DNA of 64,000 bases, from contig NZ_CP096255.1 in the NCBI RefSeq assembly GCF_011516635.5, forward strand, positions 5,268,501 through 5,332,500. Reading direction: 5' to 3'. Position numbers and translations under genes: made by a program. Each line of letters begins with the position of its first letter. Positions within the stretch are counted from its first letter, which is position 1. This document shows positions 1 to 7,961 of the stretch, one piece after another. Below the pieces are notes generated by a model. That model was not told the DNA's origin. It worked only from the letters and a program-made list of their open reading frames with translations, and made no database searches. The stretch is from Bradyrhizobium barranii subsp. apii. Lineage in GTDB: Bacteria > Pseudomonadota > Alphaproteobacteria > Rhizobiales > Xanthobacteraceae.

Positions 1-155
1 CCGACGTGCCGCCTGCGAGCGGGCCGCCTGTCGGCGAGATCGACGTCACGGTCGGCACGGCGAAATAGGTGAACTGGTCTGCCGCCGATGTGGCCGAGGT
101 GCCGCCCGTGGTCGTCACCCTGACGTCGACGGTACCGGTGCCGGCCTGCGATGTC
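1..155 (-). pseudogene. IPT/TIG-repeat protein, distal fragment left of the IS256 element (runs off window)
   Basis: Read on the minus strand, this stretch continues the TIG-repeat reading frame interrupted at 1585. It encodes the end of a repeat (GTVDVRVTTTGGTSATSAAD, then QFTY) and the start of the next (PTVTSISPTGGPLAGGTS). It is separated from the promoter-proximal part only by the IS256-type element and one copy of an 8-bp duplication. The distance removed (1437 bp) is a multiple of three, so the frame matches. The gene goes on beyond base 1, so its true C-terminus and any surface anchor are not visible. With the element in place this part has no start of its own and is presumably not made. 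Confidence 0.85.
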
Positions 156-1584
156 GGGGATGTCCCGATCGCTGTTGAACTACGTCGGGTCGACGTTGCC
201 GGAATGAATATTACGCAGCCCTCGTGACGTGGGCAACGGACTTGATTGTCATGCGATCGTGGTGAGCTTGAAGGGCCGCACGCAGAACCGACAATTGCTT
301 ATGCGCCTTCAATCGTCGGAAGCCCTTGTTGGCCTCGATCATACCGGCCGCGACCCATCGCAAGGCCATACCGGCATCCCGCCAGCGTTTAACGTTGCGC
401 GTGACGCGGCGAATGGTGCCCATCATGTTCTCGGCGATATTGGTACAGGCGAGCGATCGGCGAAGCTCCTTCGGCAACTTCAACCGGACGACAGTCAGGA
501 TTTCGTCGAGGCCTTCGAGGATACTGGCCGCAACGCCGGGCCATTGCTGGTCGAGTCGACGCGCGAGATTGCGGATCAATTTTTCAGCCTTGTCGGCGTC
601 ATCGAGCTCCCAGGCCTGGCGCAGCACCCGGCGGGTGGCCGCATGATGCTCTTTCGGCAGGCGTTCCATGATGTTGCGCGCCTTGTGGATCTGGCAGCGC
701 TGGATCGCAGCGGCCGAACCGAAGGTGCGGCGGATCGCCTTCGACAACGCCTTCGCGCCGTCGGCGATGAACAGTCTTGGCACCGTCGGGTCGAGCCCGC
801 GCGAGACCAGGTTGTCCAGCAGGGCCTGAACCGTTGCTGCATTCTCGGTCGCCCCTTCCACCAGCGCCAGCGGATGCTTGTTGCCTTCGCCGTCAACCCC
901 GATCGCGGCCACCAGCACGAGATCGTCGTCGAGATGCAGCCCGTCGATTTGGACCACCAGAAGGTCGAGCGCGGACAGATCGGCAGCCATGAAGTCGGCC
1001 AGCCGCGCCGCCGACAGAGCCACGAACCTCCGCGAGGCCGCCGACTTCGAAATCCCCGATCCGGGCGGTGCCGGCACGTCACCCTCGGGCAGCCGGACGG
1101 CGCGGCCGAACCGGCGCGTCGACACATTGATCAGCATCAGGTTCATCGCCCAGCGACCGAGCCAGTCCTCCTGCGCCGCCGTTTCCCAGCTCGGGATCGT
1201 GACCTCGCGGCCGTCCATGCCCCGGACCCGCGGGCGACCGACCTCGATCTTGCCGCCGTGGAAACCGATCCGCCCCCGCGTTCGGCCCCAACGGTGCGCC
1301 CGCCGCGCCGCATCACGACCGTGGCGCGGCCCGCAGGCCGCTGTCACATCCGCCTCCATCATCGTGCCGAGCGCCTCGATTCCTGCCGCAAGGCAGAACC
1401 GATCGAAGCTCGCTCGCACTTCCGCAAATGATTTCTCCACAGCCCCGGTCGCCGGCCAACCAGCCGGTGTGATATCTCTCGTCATGGCGTTGCTCTCCTT
1501 TGTGGAATCAGCACCCCGAGCCTACCGGCTCAAGGTGGGCAACGCCGACCTCTTCAGAAATTCAACAGAACCCGGGACATCCCC
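156..1584 (-). mobile_element. IS256-family insertion sequence, complete, inside a TIG-repeat gene
   Basis: The ends are delimited by 24-bp imperfect terminal inverted repeats at 156-179 and 1561-1584. Both begin GGGGATGTCCCG and end CTGTTGAA when read inward. They are flanked by an exact 8-bp direct repeat GCGATGTC at 148-155 and 1585-1592, the target-duplication length expected of IS256 relatives. The element is 1429 bp and holds one intact transposase gene. The host gene is frame-continuous across the site once the element and one duplication are removed, so the insertion looks recent and precise. Confidence 0.93.
211..1485 (-). CDS. IS256-family (Mutator-type) DDE transposase
   Basis: A 424-residue protein that catalyses movement of the surrounding element. 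Typical IS256/Mutator signatures are visible: the first catalytic Asp region (VVQIDGLHLDDD), the ADGAKAL segment, the CQIHKARN motif after it, and the conserved C-terminal block with TNIAENMMGTIRR and the RWRDAGMALRWVA segment. It is uninterrupted, and its length is at the top of the usual 390-420 residue range. It fills most of the space between the inverted repeats, so the element should be autonomous. The ATG at 1485 is the first start inside the right terminal repeat. Confidence 0.95.
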   Translation of the reverse strand: MTRDITPAGWPATGAVEKSFAEVRASFDRFCLAAGIEALGTMMEADVTAACGPRHGRDAARRAHRWGRTRGRIGFHGGKIEVGRPRVRGMDGREVTIPSWETAAQEDWLGRWAMNLMLINVSTRRFGRAVRLPEGDVPAPPGSGISKSAASRRFVALSAARLADFMAADLSALDLLVVQIDGLHLDDDLVLVAAIGVDGEGNKHPLALVEGATENAATVQALLDNLVSRGLDPTVPRLFIADGAKALSKAIRRTFGSAAAIQRCQIHKARNIMERLPKEHHAATRRVLRQAWELDDADKAEKLIRNLARRLDQQWPGVAASILEGLDEILTVVRLKLPKELRRSLACTNIAENMMGTIRRVTRNVKRWRDAGMALRWVAAGMIEANKGFRRLKAHKQLSVLRAALQAHHDRMTIKSVAHVTRAA

Positions 1585-4165
1585 GCGATGTCGCGGTGAT
1601 CGAGGTTGCGGAGTTGACGGTGAAGCCCGCCGCCGCGGTTGCACCGAACGTCACGGCTGTCGCGCCGGTGAAATTGGTGCCCGTGATCGTTACCACCGTG
1701 CCGCCGGCCGCCGGCCCCGACGTCGGCGAAAGCGACGTGACGGCTGGCGTGGCGACATAGGTGAACTGGTCGGCGGCGGAGGTGGCCGAGGTGCCGCCTG
1801 GATTGGTCACGCGGAGGTCAACGGTGCTGGTACCGGCGGGTGACGTCGCGGTGATTGATGTTGACGAATTGACGGTGATACTCGTTGCGGCGGTTGCGCC
1901 GAATGTCACTGCGGTGGCGCCGGTGAAGCCTGTGCCCGTGACCGTCACGACCGTGCCGCCTGTCTGCGGACCCGTAGTCGGTGAGATCGAGGTGACGGTC
2001 GGCGCGGCGGTGTAGGTGAATTGGTCAGCGGCGGACATTGCCGACGTTCCGCCCACGGTGGTCACTCTGACATCTACGGTGCCGGCCCCGGCAGGCGATG
2101 TCGCGGTGATCTGGGTTGCCGAATTGACGGTGAAGCCGATTGCCGCCGTGGCGCCGAACGTCACCGCCGTTGCACCTGACAGATTAGCGCCGGTGATCGT
2201 GACCGTCGTGCCGCCGGCAAGGGGGCCGCCTGTCGGCGAAATCGACGTGATCGAGGGAGGGCCGGCATAGGTGAACTGATCAGCCGCCGAGGTCGCGGAC
2301 GTCCCGCCCGGCGTCGTCACCCTGACGTCCGCGACGCCGGTCCCGGGCGGCGAGGTCGCTGTGATCGATGTTGCCGAATTGAACGTGAAGCCGAGCGCGG
2401 CCGTCCCGCCGAATGACACGGCCGTGACGCCGGTGAAATTTGTGCCTGTGATCGTCACCACCGTGCTGCCGGCCGCCGGCCCCGACGTCGGCGAAAGCGA
2501 CGTGACGGCTGGCGTGGCGACATAGGTGAACTGGTCGGCGGCGGAGGTGGCCGAGGTGCCGCCGGCTGTCGTCACCCTGATGTCGATCGTGCTGGTTCCT
2601 GCCGGCGACGTCGCGGTGATCTGGGTCGCCGAATTGACCGTGACGCCAGTCGCAGCCGTTGCTCCGAACACTACGGTCGTCGCGCCTGTGAAGTTGGTGC
2701 CGGTGATGGTTACGGTGGTGCCGCCAGCGCCCGGACCCGAGGTCGGCGAAATCGAAGTGACCGTCGGTGCCGGAACATAAGTGAATTGATCGGCTGCTGA
2801 CGTTGCCGATGTTCCGCCCACGGTCGTCACCGTGATGTCGACCGTACCAGTGCCTGCGGGCGATGTCGCGGTAATCTGGGTCGCCGAATTGACCGCGAAA
2901 CCGGTTGCCGCCGTTGCGCCGAACGTGACCGCAGTTGCTCCGGAGAAGTTCGTACCGGTGATGACCACGGTCGTGCCGCCGGTCTGCGGACCCGATGTCG
3001 GCGAGATCGACGTCACGGTCGGCGGCGCGGCATAGGTGAACTGATCCGCAGCCGAGGTCGCTGATGTCCCGCCCGGTGTTGTGACCCTGACGTCAACAGC
3101 ACCGGCGGCACCCGCCGGCGAGGTCGCCGTGATCGATGTCGCTGAATTGAATGTGAAGCCGGCCGCCGCGGTCCCGCCGAACGTCACGGCCGTGACTCCG
3201 GTGAAGTTGGTGCCGGTGATCGTCACCGATGTTCCGCCGGCGGTGGGGCCTGCGGTCGGTGAGATCGAGGTGACAGTCGGGGCGGCAATATAGGTGAACT
3301 GGTCTGCCGCCGACGTCGCCGACGTCCCGCCGGCGGTCGTCACTCGGACATCCACGGTGCCAGTCCCGGCCGGAGATGTCGCGGTGATCTGGGTCGCCGA
3401 ATTGACCGTGAAGCCGGCCGCGGCCGTTGCCCCGAACGTCACGGCCGTCGTACCTGTGAAATTGGTGCCAGTGATGATCACGTTGGTGCCGCCTCCACCT
3501 GGGCCTGAAGTCGGCGTAATCGAAGTGATGGTCGGCGCGGGGACGGGCAGATTGATCGTGAACGTGTAAGCGGTGTTTGCTATCGAACTGCCGGAGCAGC
3601 CCACGTTGAAATCGCTGCAGCCCGGCGCGTAATACAGGATGATCGTGTCCTGTCCGTTACCTGTCTTGCTGTTCAGCGTGATATCGATCTCGGCCTGGCC
3701 GGCCTTCGCGGATTGACCGTTTTGGTTCGGGTTCGTTGGATGAAATGTGTAAGTTGCCTTTGACGTGGTCGGATTATAATCGGCCGCTGTGAGCAGTGCG
3801 CTGCCCAAATGGCCGCTCGAATTTGCGATCGGTGCATTGTAAAAGGCGTCTGTGCCCGCGACGGAATAGACGCCGTATACAACCGAGTCGTCGGCCGCGG
3901 CTGCGCCGACGGTCAGACACAGGCGATAGATCTGACCGACCGACGTGAAGTTGATGGTCACGCCCGACGTCGAATCCGTCGTTTGATCGCAAGCCGCGTT
4001 CGCCGCTGCCATCGCGCCGAGCATCACGACGGCCGCGATGCAGATGCGTTGAGCCGCCCGCCAGAGAGAGCGCAATATCCGCGAAGGCGTAGCTTCACCA
4101 TCGCGTGTCGGGACGGCCAGTTCCCCGACTATCTCTGGAATGGCCACCGCAATTGCGTGACTCAC
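1585..4165 (-). pseudogene. Secreted IPT/TIG-repeat protein, proximal part, interrupted by IS256
   Basis: The gene starts at ATG 4165. The N-terminus has a hydrophobic segment (about residues 36-58, ICIAAVVMLGAMAAANA) that looks like a late signal peptide. A unique domain of roughly 150 residues follows (with GQDTIILYYAPGCSDFNVGC), then tandem IPT/TIG immunoglobulin-like repeats of about 85 residues. Seven repeats are complete and the eighth is cut by the IS. With the IS present, translation enters the element and stops at 1562, giving an 867-residue product ending RGCPGFC. TIG repeats of this kind are usual in large surface or secreted adhesin-like proteins; that function is inferred. It is transcribed divergently from the collar-protein genes. 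Confidence 0.85.
1593..3549 (-). repeat. Tandem 255-bp repeat array encoding TIG domains
   Basis: The same block recurs with a period of 255 bp (one unit 258 bp because of an extra Ala codon). Phrases such as TSATSAADQFTY, SPTSGP, GGTxVTITGTNF and NSATxITATSPAG appear in every unit, and the DNA is similar enough for units to be near copies. The unit order shows higher-order similarity: units starting ATPAVTSLSPTSGPAAG occur twice. A further unit and a half lies left of the IS element at 1-155. Such arrays change copy number by recombination. Confidence 0.85.
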
Positions 4166-4545
4166 CGGCCCCCCTTAGCGGCAGCTCTCGATAGAGCATC
4201 CGCCTAAAATCCCTGATTGTGAAATTATTCGCCTATATCGTTGCGTGCATTTGACGGGACGCGGTGCGCAACGCAAGCGAACGAGCCAGCCAAACGGCCG
4301 GTACCAAGTCGCGGGCACTACTTTCCGGCGAACCGTTGCATAGTGGCAACAAAAGCGTGCTTTGATGGCAATCGACGGAAACGCTTGACGCGTCAATTTA
4401 TGGTTGCGCTTGCGCTTGACTGTCGACGCTGGCTGTTCAACAATCTTGGCGAGTGGGCCGCAATAAATTCATTCTTTAATTTAAGTGCCGCCGTCGTGGT
4501 CTGCATCATCACGCGACGGGTCGTTAGATTTTTGGGGGAGGCGTC
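4166..4545. promoter_or_regulatory. Divergent intergenic region between TIG gene and collar cassette
   Basis: This 380-bp gap has no convincing gene. It separates the TIG gene (start 4165, leftward) from the first collar gene (start 4546, rightward), so both promoters should lie here. The composition shifts to AT-rich around 4455-4490 (AATAAATTCATTCTTTAATT), unlike the GC-rich surroundings. A strong ribosome-binding site, GGGGGAGG, sits just before ATG 4546. No operator could be assigned. A shared control region would tie the TIG protein and the collar proteins into one regulatory unit, but that is inference. Confidence 0.5.
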
Positions 4546-5091
4546 ATGCCGTTACAGCCGGTTCTCGGACAAATCATGCCTTTTGCGGGCGCAGTGATTC
4601 CCAGAGGTTGGGCGCTGTGTAACGGTGCGCTGCTGGCCATCCAGCAAAATGCCGGGCTGTTCTCGTTGCTCGGCACCTATTATGGCGGCAACGGAGTGAC
4701 GACGTTTGCACTCCCGGATCTGCGCGGTCGCGCGATCCTCGGCTCGAGTGGCGCCGGCCAATATCCCGTGGGCATGACCGGCGGATCGTATATGGCCAGC
4801 CTCAATGTGCAGCAGCTCCCGGCCCACAATCATCTCATTCAAGTGTCTGCAGCGGTCGGAGGAGGCGGACGCGGGAGCGTCCCTCCCACAGGCAACGTCT
4901 TCGCGACAAACTCACTGCCGGCGACCAATCCGACGAAGATTTTTGCCGCAGCCGGGAGCGGCGACACGCCATTGGCCACCGCCACCAATCTGGTGAACGA
5001 AGGCGGCAACCAGCAGCATAACAACATGCAGCCCTATCTCACGATCAGCTATCTGATCGCGACGCAGGGGATTTTTCCGTCGCGAAGCTGA
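4546..5091 (+). CDS. Phage tail collar domain protein, paralogue 1 (MdpB-like)
   Basis: A 181-residue protein. Residues about 1-60 carry the tail-collar signature: a GWALCNGALL segment, then LFSLLGTYYGGNG and TTFALPDLRGR. The end has the family's HNNMQPYLTISYLIATQGIFPS block. The family resembles the tip region of phage short tail fibres but is often found chromosomally in two or three adjacent copies, annotated 'tail fiber protein' or 'microcystin-dependent protein'; its role there is not settled. No signal peptide is visible. The start at 4546 is supported by GGGGGAGG upstream. It is the first of three collar genes followed by a GNAT gene. Confidence 0.88.
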   Translation: MPLQPVLGQIMPFAGAVIPRGWALCNGALLAIQQNAGLFSLLGTYYGGNGVTTFALPDLRGRAILGSSGAGQYPVGMTGGSYMASLNVQQLPAHNHLIQVSAAVGGGGRGSVPPTGNVFATNSLPATNPTKIFAAAGSGDTPLATATNLVNEGGNQQHNNMQPYLTISYLIATQGIFPSRS

Positions 5092-5201
5092 GCGGCTGCA
5101 CGGCCGCATTTTCGCAAACGTAATCCGTCCACTTCAATTTTCCCATATTCGCGCATTCGCCGATCGGATCGGAACGGGCGCACACCAAAGGATCATATGC
5201 G

Positions 5202-5729
5202 ATGGCAGATCCGTTTCTCGGCGAGATCAGGTTGTTCGGCTTTCCGCGGGTGCCGGACGGCTGGTTCGCCTGCAATGGACAGTCGGTCTCGATTGCCCAG
5301 TTTGAGACGCTTTACGCCGTGATCGGCACCACCTATGGCGGCGATGGCGTCAACACGTTCAACCTTCCTGATCTACGCGGCCGTGTGCCGATCGGACAGG
5401 GACAGGGGACAGGCCTTCCGAACTATACGCTGGGCCAGCCCGGGGGTGAGGAGAACCACACCCTGATCGAAGCCGAAATGCCGACCCACAGTCATGCGCT
5501 GATGTCCTCGACCGTGACGGCAACGGATGTAACGCCCGGGCCGACCCTTCATCTTGCCACGGCGTCAGCAGGTGAACTCTACGCACCGATTGCGAACGCT
5601 GGGACGTACTCCACGATGGCCCCCTGCGTCGCCACTTCGGGCAACAGCCTCGGGCACAACAACATGATGCCGAGCGTCGTTGCCAATTACTGCATTTGCT
5701 ACGCGGGCGTCTTCCCTTCGTCCGGTTAG
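5202..5729 (+). CDS. Phage tail collar domain protein, paralogue 2
   Basis: A 175-residue paralogue of the preceding gene. It begins MADPFLGEIRLFGFPRVPDG and shows the same motifs: WFACNGQSVSIAQFETLYAV, IGTTYGGDGVNTFNLPDLRG, then IGQGQGTGLPNYTLGQPGGEE and the C-terminal HNNMMPSVVANYCICYAGVFPSSG. The middle variable loop differs fully from paralogue 1, as in the family. The ATG at 5202 lies 110 bp after paralogue 1. A ribosome-binding AAAGGA lies a few bases upstream. Same-strand spacing suggests co-transcription. Cellular role unknown. Confidence 0.88.
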   Translation: MADPFLGEIRLFGFPRVPDGWFACNGQSVSIAQFETLYAVIGTTYGGDGVNTFNLPDLRGRVPIGQGQGTGLPNYTLGQPGGEENHTLIEAEMPTHSHALMSSTVTATDVTPGPTLHLATASAGELYAPIANAGTYSTMAPCVATSGNSLGHNNMMPSVVANYCICYAGVFPSSG

Positions 5730-5769
5730 GCTGCGCACGCATCCGTATTCAGTCTCAAGGAAAGACAAC

Positions 5770-6318
5770 ATGTCAGATCCGTTCGTCGGAGAAATCCAGG
5801 CTTTTACGTTTCCTTTTGCGGTCGGCGGCTTCAACAGCGCCTGGCTGCCGTGCGGCGGCCAGCTCCTGCCAATTCAGGGTTACAGTGCGTTATTTGCACT
5901 CATCGGTACCTACTACGGCGGCAATGGCACGACCAATTTCGCCTTGCCGAACCTGAACGGTTCGGTCGCGATCGGTCAGGGGCAAGGCCCGGGATTGCAA
6001 AATTATGTCGTCGGCGAGACCGTCGGCAGTTCGACGGTGACGCTGATCGGCGACAACATGGCGAGGCACACGCACGCCCTGCAACTCGGCGACAAGAGCG
6101 CGACAGGCGCTACGGCAGGTCCCGGCGCGGCGGGGACCACGGTTGCGATCGACCCGAACTTCACCGGCTTCACGGCGCCACCCGGCAGTCTCACCTTGGT
6201 GCCAAGCGCCGTCACACTCACCGGGCAGAACCTGCCGCACGACAACATGCAGCCGACCCAGGCGATCGTCTGGTGTATCGCCTATGCGGGAATCTTTCCG
6301 GCTTTCGGCAGCTCCTGA
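5770..6318 (+). CDS. Phage tail collar domain protein, paralogue 3
   Basis: A 182-residue third paralogue, starting MSDPFVGEIQAFTFPFAVGG. Collar motifs are present: WLPCGGQLLPIQGYSALFAL, IGTYYGGNGTTNFALPNLNG, IGQGQGPGLQNYVVGE, and a final block with NLPHDNMQPTQAIVWCIAYAGIFP. The start at 5770 is chosen over an upstream in-frame ATG (5680) because it overlaps nothing, has AAGGAAAGAC just before it, and matches the MADPF/MSDPF start of paralogue 2. It is 40 bp from paralogue 2, consistent with one transcript ending in the GNAT gene. Confidence 0.88.
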   Translation: MSDPFVGEIQAFTFPFAVGGFNSAWLPCGGQLLPIQGYSALFALIGTYYGGNGTTNFALPNLNGSVAIGQGQGPGLQNYVVGETVGSSTVTLIGDNMARHTHALQLGDKSATGATAGPGAAGTTVAIDPNFTGFTAPPGSLTLVPSAVTLTGQNLPHDNMQPTQAIVWCIAYAGIFPAFGSS

Positions 6319-6328
6319 ACGATCTTGA

Positions 6329-6856
6329 GTGCGCGACGGCATGATTGACGGCGCGCCGCTCGACATCGTCCCGGACGATCCGGCGCTTCGGCTTCGGCCC
6401 GCAGGCCCGAATGACGAGCCGTTCATCCGGCATCTCTTCGAGGAGGTGCGGACGGGGCAATTCACCGCGACCGGATTGTCCGGGCCGATCGTCGGCCAGA
6501 TCATCGCGCAACAGTTCCGCGGCCAGGCGGCCAGCTATGCCGCGCAATTTCCGGGTGCGATCTCGCTGATCGTCACACAGGACGCGACCGCGATCGGCCG
6601 GCTGCTGCTTCATTGCGAAAGCGAGCACTGGCACATCATGGACATCGCGCTGCTGCCGGCCGATTGCGGTCGCGGCGCCGGCACGAAGATCCTCGACGCT
6701 CTCGAAGCGAGCGCACGGCAGCAGGGTGTCGGCGCGCTGACGCTCTCGGTGCTCGCGGACAATTCGGCCGCGCTCAGGTTTTACCTGCGGCGAGGATTTG
6801 CCGAGACCGGGCCGGCGGGCGCCGCTCACATCGCGATGAAAAAGGATCTCGGCTAA
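6329..6856 (+). CDS. GNAT-family N-acetyltransferase linked to collar cassette
   Basis: About 171-175 residues with a single acetyltransferase fold. The acetyl-CoA-binding motif A is seen as IALLPADCGRGAGTKILDAL, followed by the LSVLADNSAALRFYLRRGF block and its C-terminal strand. GTG 6329 and ATG 6341 are both possible starts, and neither has a strong ribosome-binding site. It follows collar paralogue 3 by only 10-22 bp. A GNAT next to a run of collar genes is an arrangement seen in other genomes (from memory), which hints that it acts on the collar proteins, possibly by acetylating them. The stop overlaps that of the convergent hydrolase by 4 bp. Confidence 0.88.
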   Translation: MRDGMIDGAPLDIVPDDPALRLRPAGPNDEPFIRHLFEEVRTGQFTATGLSGPIVGQIIAQQFRGQAASYAAQFPGAISLIVTQDATAIGRLLLHCESEHWHIMDIALLPADCGRGAGTKILDALEASARQQGVGALTLSVLADNSAALRFYLRRGFAETGPAGAAHIAMKKDLG

Positions 6857-7809
6857 CGCGCAGCCACTTCGTGCAGGAACTTCAGCAGCGCAGCGTTGAC
6901 CTCGTCGGGCCGCTCCTGCTGGACCCAATGGCCGGCGCCCTCGATGATCAGCTTCCGCGTCAGATTGGGCAGCACGCGCTCGAGCTCGTTGACGCGCTTG
7001 GCGCCGATCAGGCCGGTGATGACGGCGTCTTTCGAACCGGCAATGAAGAGCGATGGCTGATGGATCTGCGCGTCCTGCCAGGGCGCCGTCAGCTCCCAGT
7101 TGCGGTCGAGGTTGCGATACCAGTTCAGCCCGCCGCGGAAGCCGGACTTGCGGAAGCTTTCGGTGAAATAGGCGAGGTCAGCCTCGCTGAGCCAGTTGGG
7201 CAGCGGCTCCTCGGCGAGCGCGTGACCGAGAAAGCCCTTGCCCTCCTGGACGAACATCGCGGCGCTGGGATCGGCAAGGCCGCGCCCGCCGAGCACGATG
7301 CGCATGGTGCGGGCGATGTCACGCTCGAACTCGGCCTCGGCGACGCCGGGTGTCTGGAAATACTGCCAGTAGAAATTGGTGACGCCGCCCTGGCGCAGCA
7401 GATCGAGCGGCTTGCCGCGGCCGCGGAATGGCGGCGGCACGCTCAGGCCCGCCACCGCCGTGAAGATGTCGGGCCGGAACAACGCCGCATGCCAGGCTAC
7501 CGGCGCGCCCCAGTCGTGGCCGACCACCATCGCCTTGCTCTCGCCGAGCGCGTGCACGAGGCCAACGACGTCGCCGACCGTGTCGAAGATCGAGTAGGCG
7601 GCAACGTCCGCCGGCGCCGCGCTCTGGCCGTAGCCGCGCATGTCGGGGGCGACGACGTGGAAACCGGCGTCCGCCAGCGCCGGGATCTGGTGGCGCCAGG
7701 AGTAGGATAGCTCGGGCCAGCCGTGGCACAGCACCACCAGCGGACCCTGGCCGGCCTCGCGGATGAACAGGTCGATCCCGTTGGCCTTGATCACGCGGGT
7801 GGACAACAT
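6853..7809 (-). CDS. Alpha/beta hydrolase, soluble epoxide hydrolase type
   Basis: A 318-residue alpha/beta-fold enzyme. The oxyanion-hole motif HGWP (about residue 29), the nucleophile elbow GHDWGAP with Asp as nucleophile, a cap region with Tyr residues, and a C-terminal catalytic His in GAGHWVQQERP are all present. Together these fit epoxide hydrolases, which open epoxides to diols; haloalkane dehalogenases share the Asp nucleophile, so substrate remains open. There is no signal peptide, so it is cytosolic. It converges with the GNAT gene and is divergent from the carboxypeptidase gene. Confidence 0.87.
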   Translation of the reverse strand: MLSTRVIKANGIDLFIREAGQGPLVVLCHGWPELSYSWRHQIPALADAGFHVVAPDMRGYGQSAAPADVAAYSIFDTVGDVVGLVHALGESKAMVVGHDWGAPVAWHAALFRPDIFTAVAGLSVPPPFRGRGKPLDLLRQGGVTNFYWQYFQTPGVAEAEFERDIARTMRIVLGGRGLADPSAAMFVQEGKGFLGHALAEEPLPNWLSEADLAYFTESFRKSGFRGGLNWYRNLDRNWELTAPWQDAQIHQPSLFIAGSKDAVITGLIGAKRVNELERVLPNLTRKLIIEGAGHWVQQERPDEVNAALLKFLHEVAAR

Positions 7810-7961
7810 CGCTTTTCCGCCTTGTTTCAGGGGTTTGGTCGGGAAATATCAGGTGCCACGATAGGGGCGCGCCGAGAATCGTGCAATCTCGGGTTCGGCG
7901 GCCAGCCCCGTGTTGTTCGCACCGGTTCCTGCTGTTAGAACGCCGCTCTCAGGGCTTCGCC

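Noticed and set aside
229..1843. Plus-strand open frames of 400 and 321 residues over the IS256 transposase
   Set aside because: Antisense to a clear transposase; sequence is Arg/His/Gln-rich GC shadow with no family.
1500..3569. A ladder of plus-strand open frames of about 84 residues across 1500-3569
   Set aside because: They are antisense shadows of the 255-bp TIG repeats. Their even spacing follows the repeat period, and they lack ribosome-binding sites.
4546..6318. Prophage or tailocin
   Set aside because: Only collar-domain genes are present. No sheath, tube, baseplate, capsid, terminase, integrase or lysis gene was found nearby.
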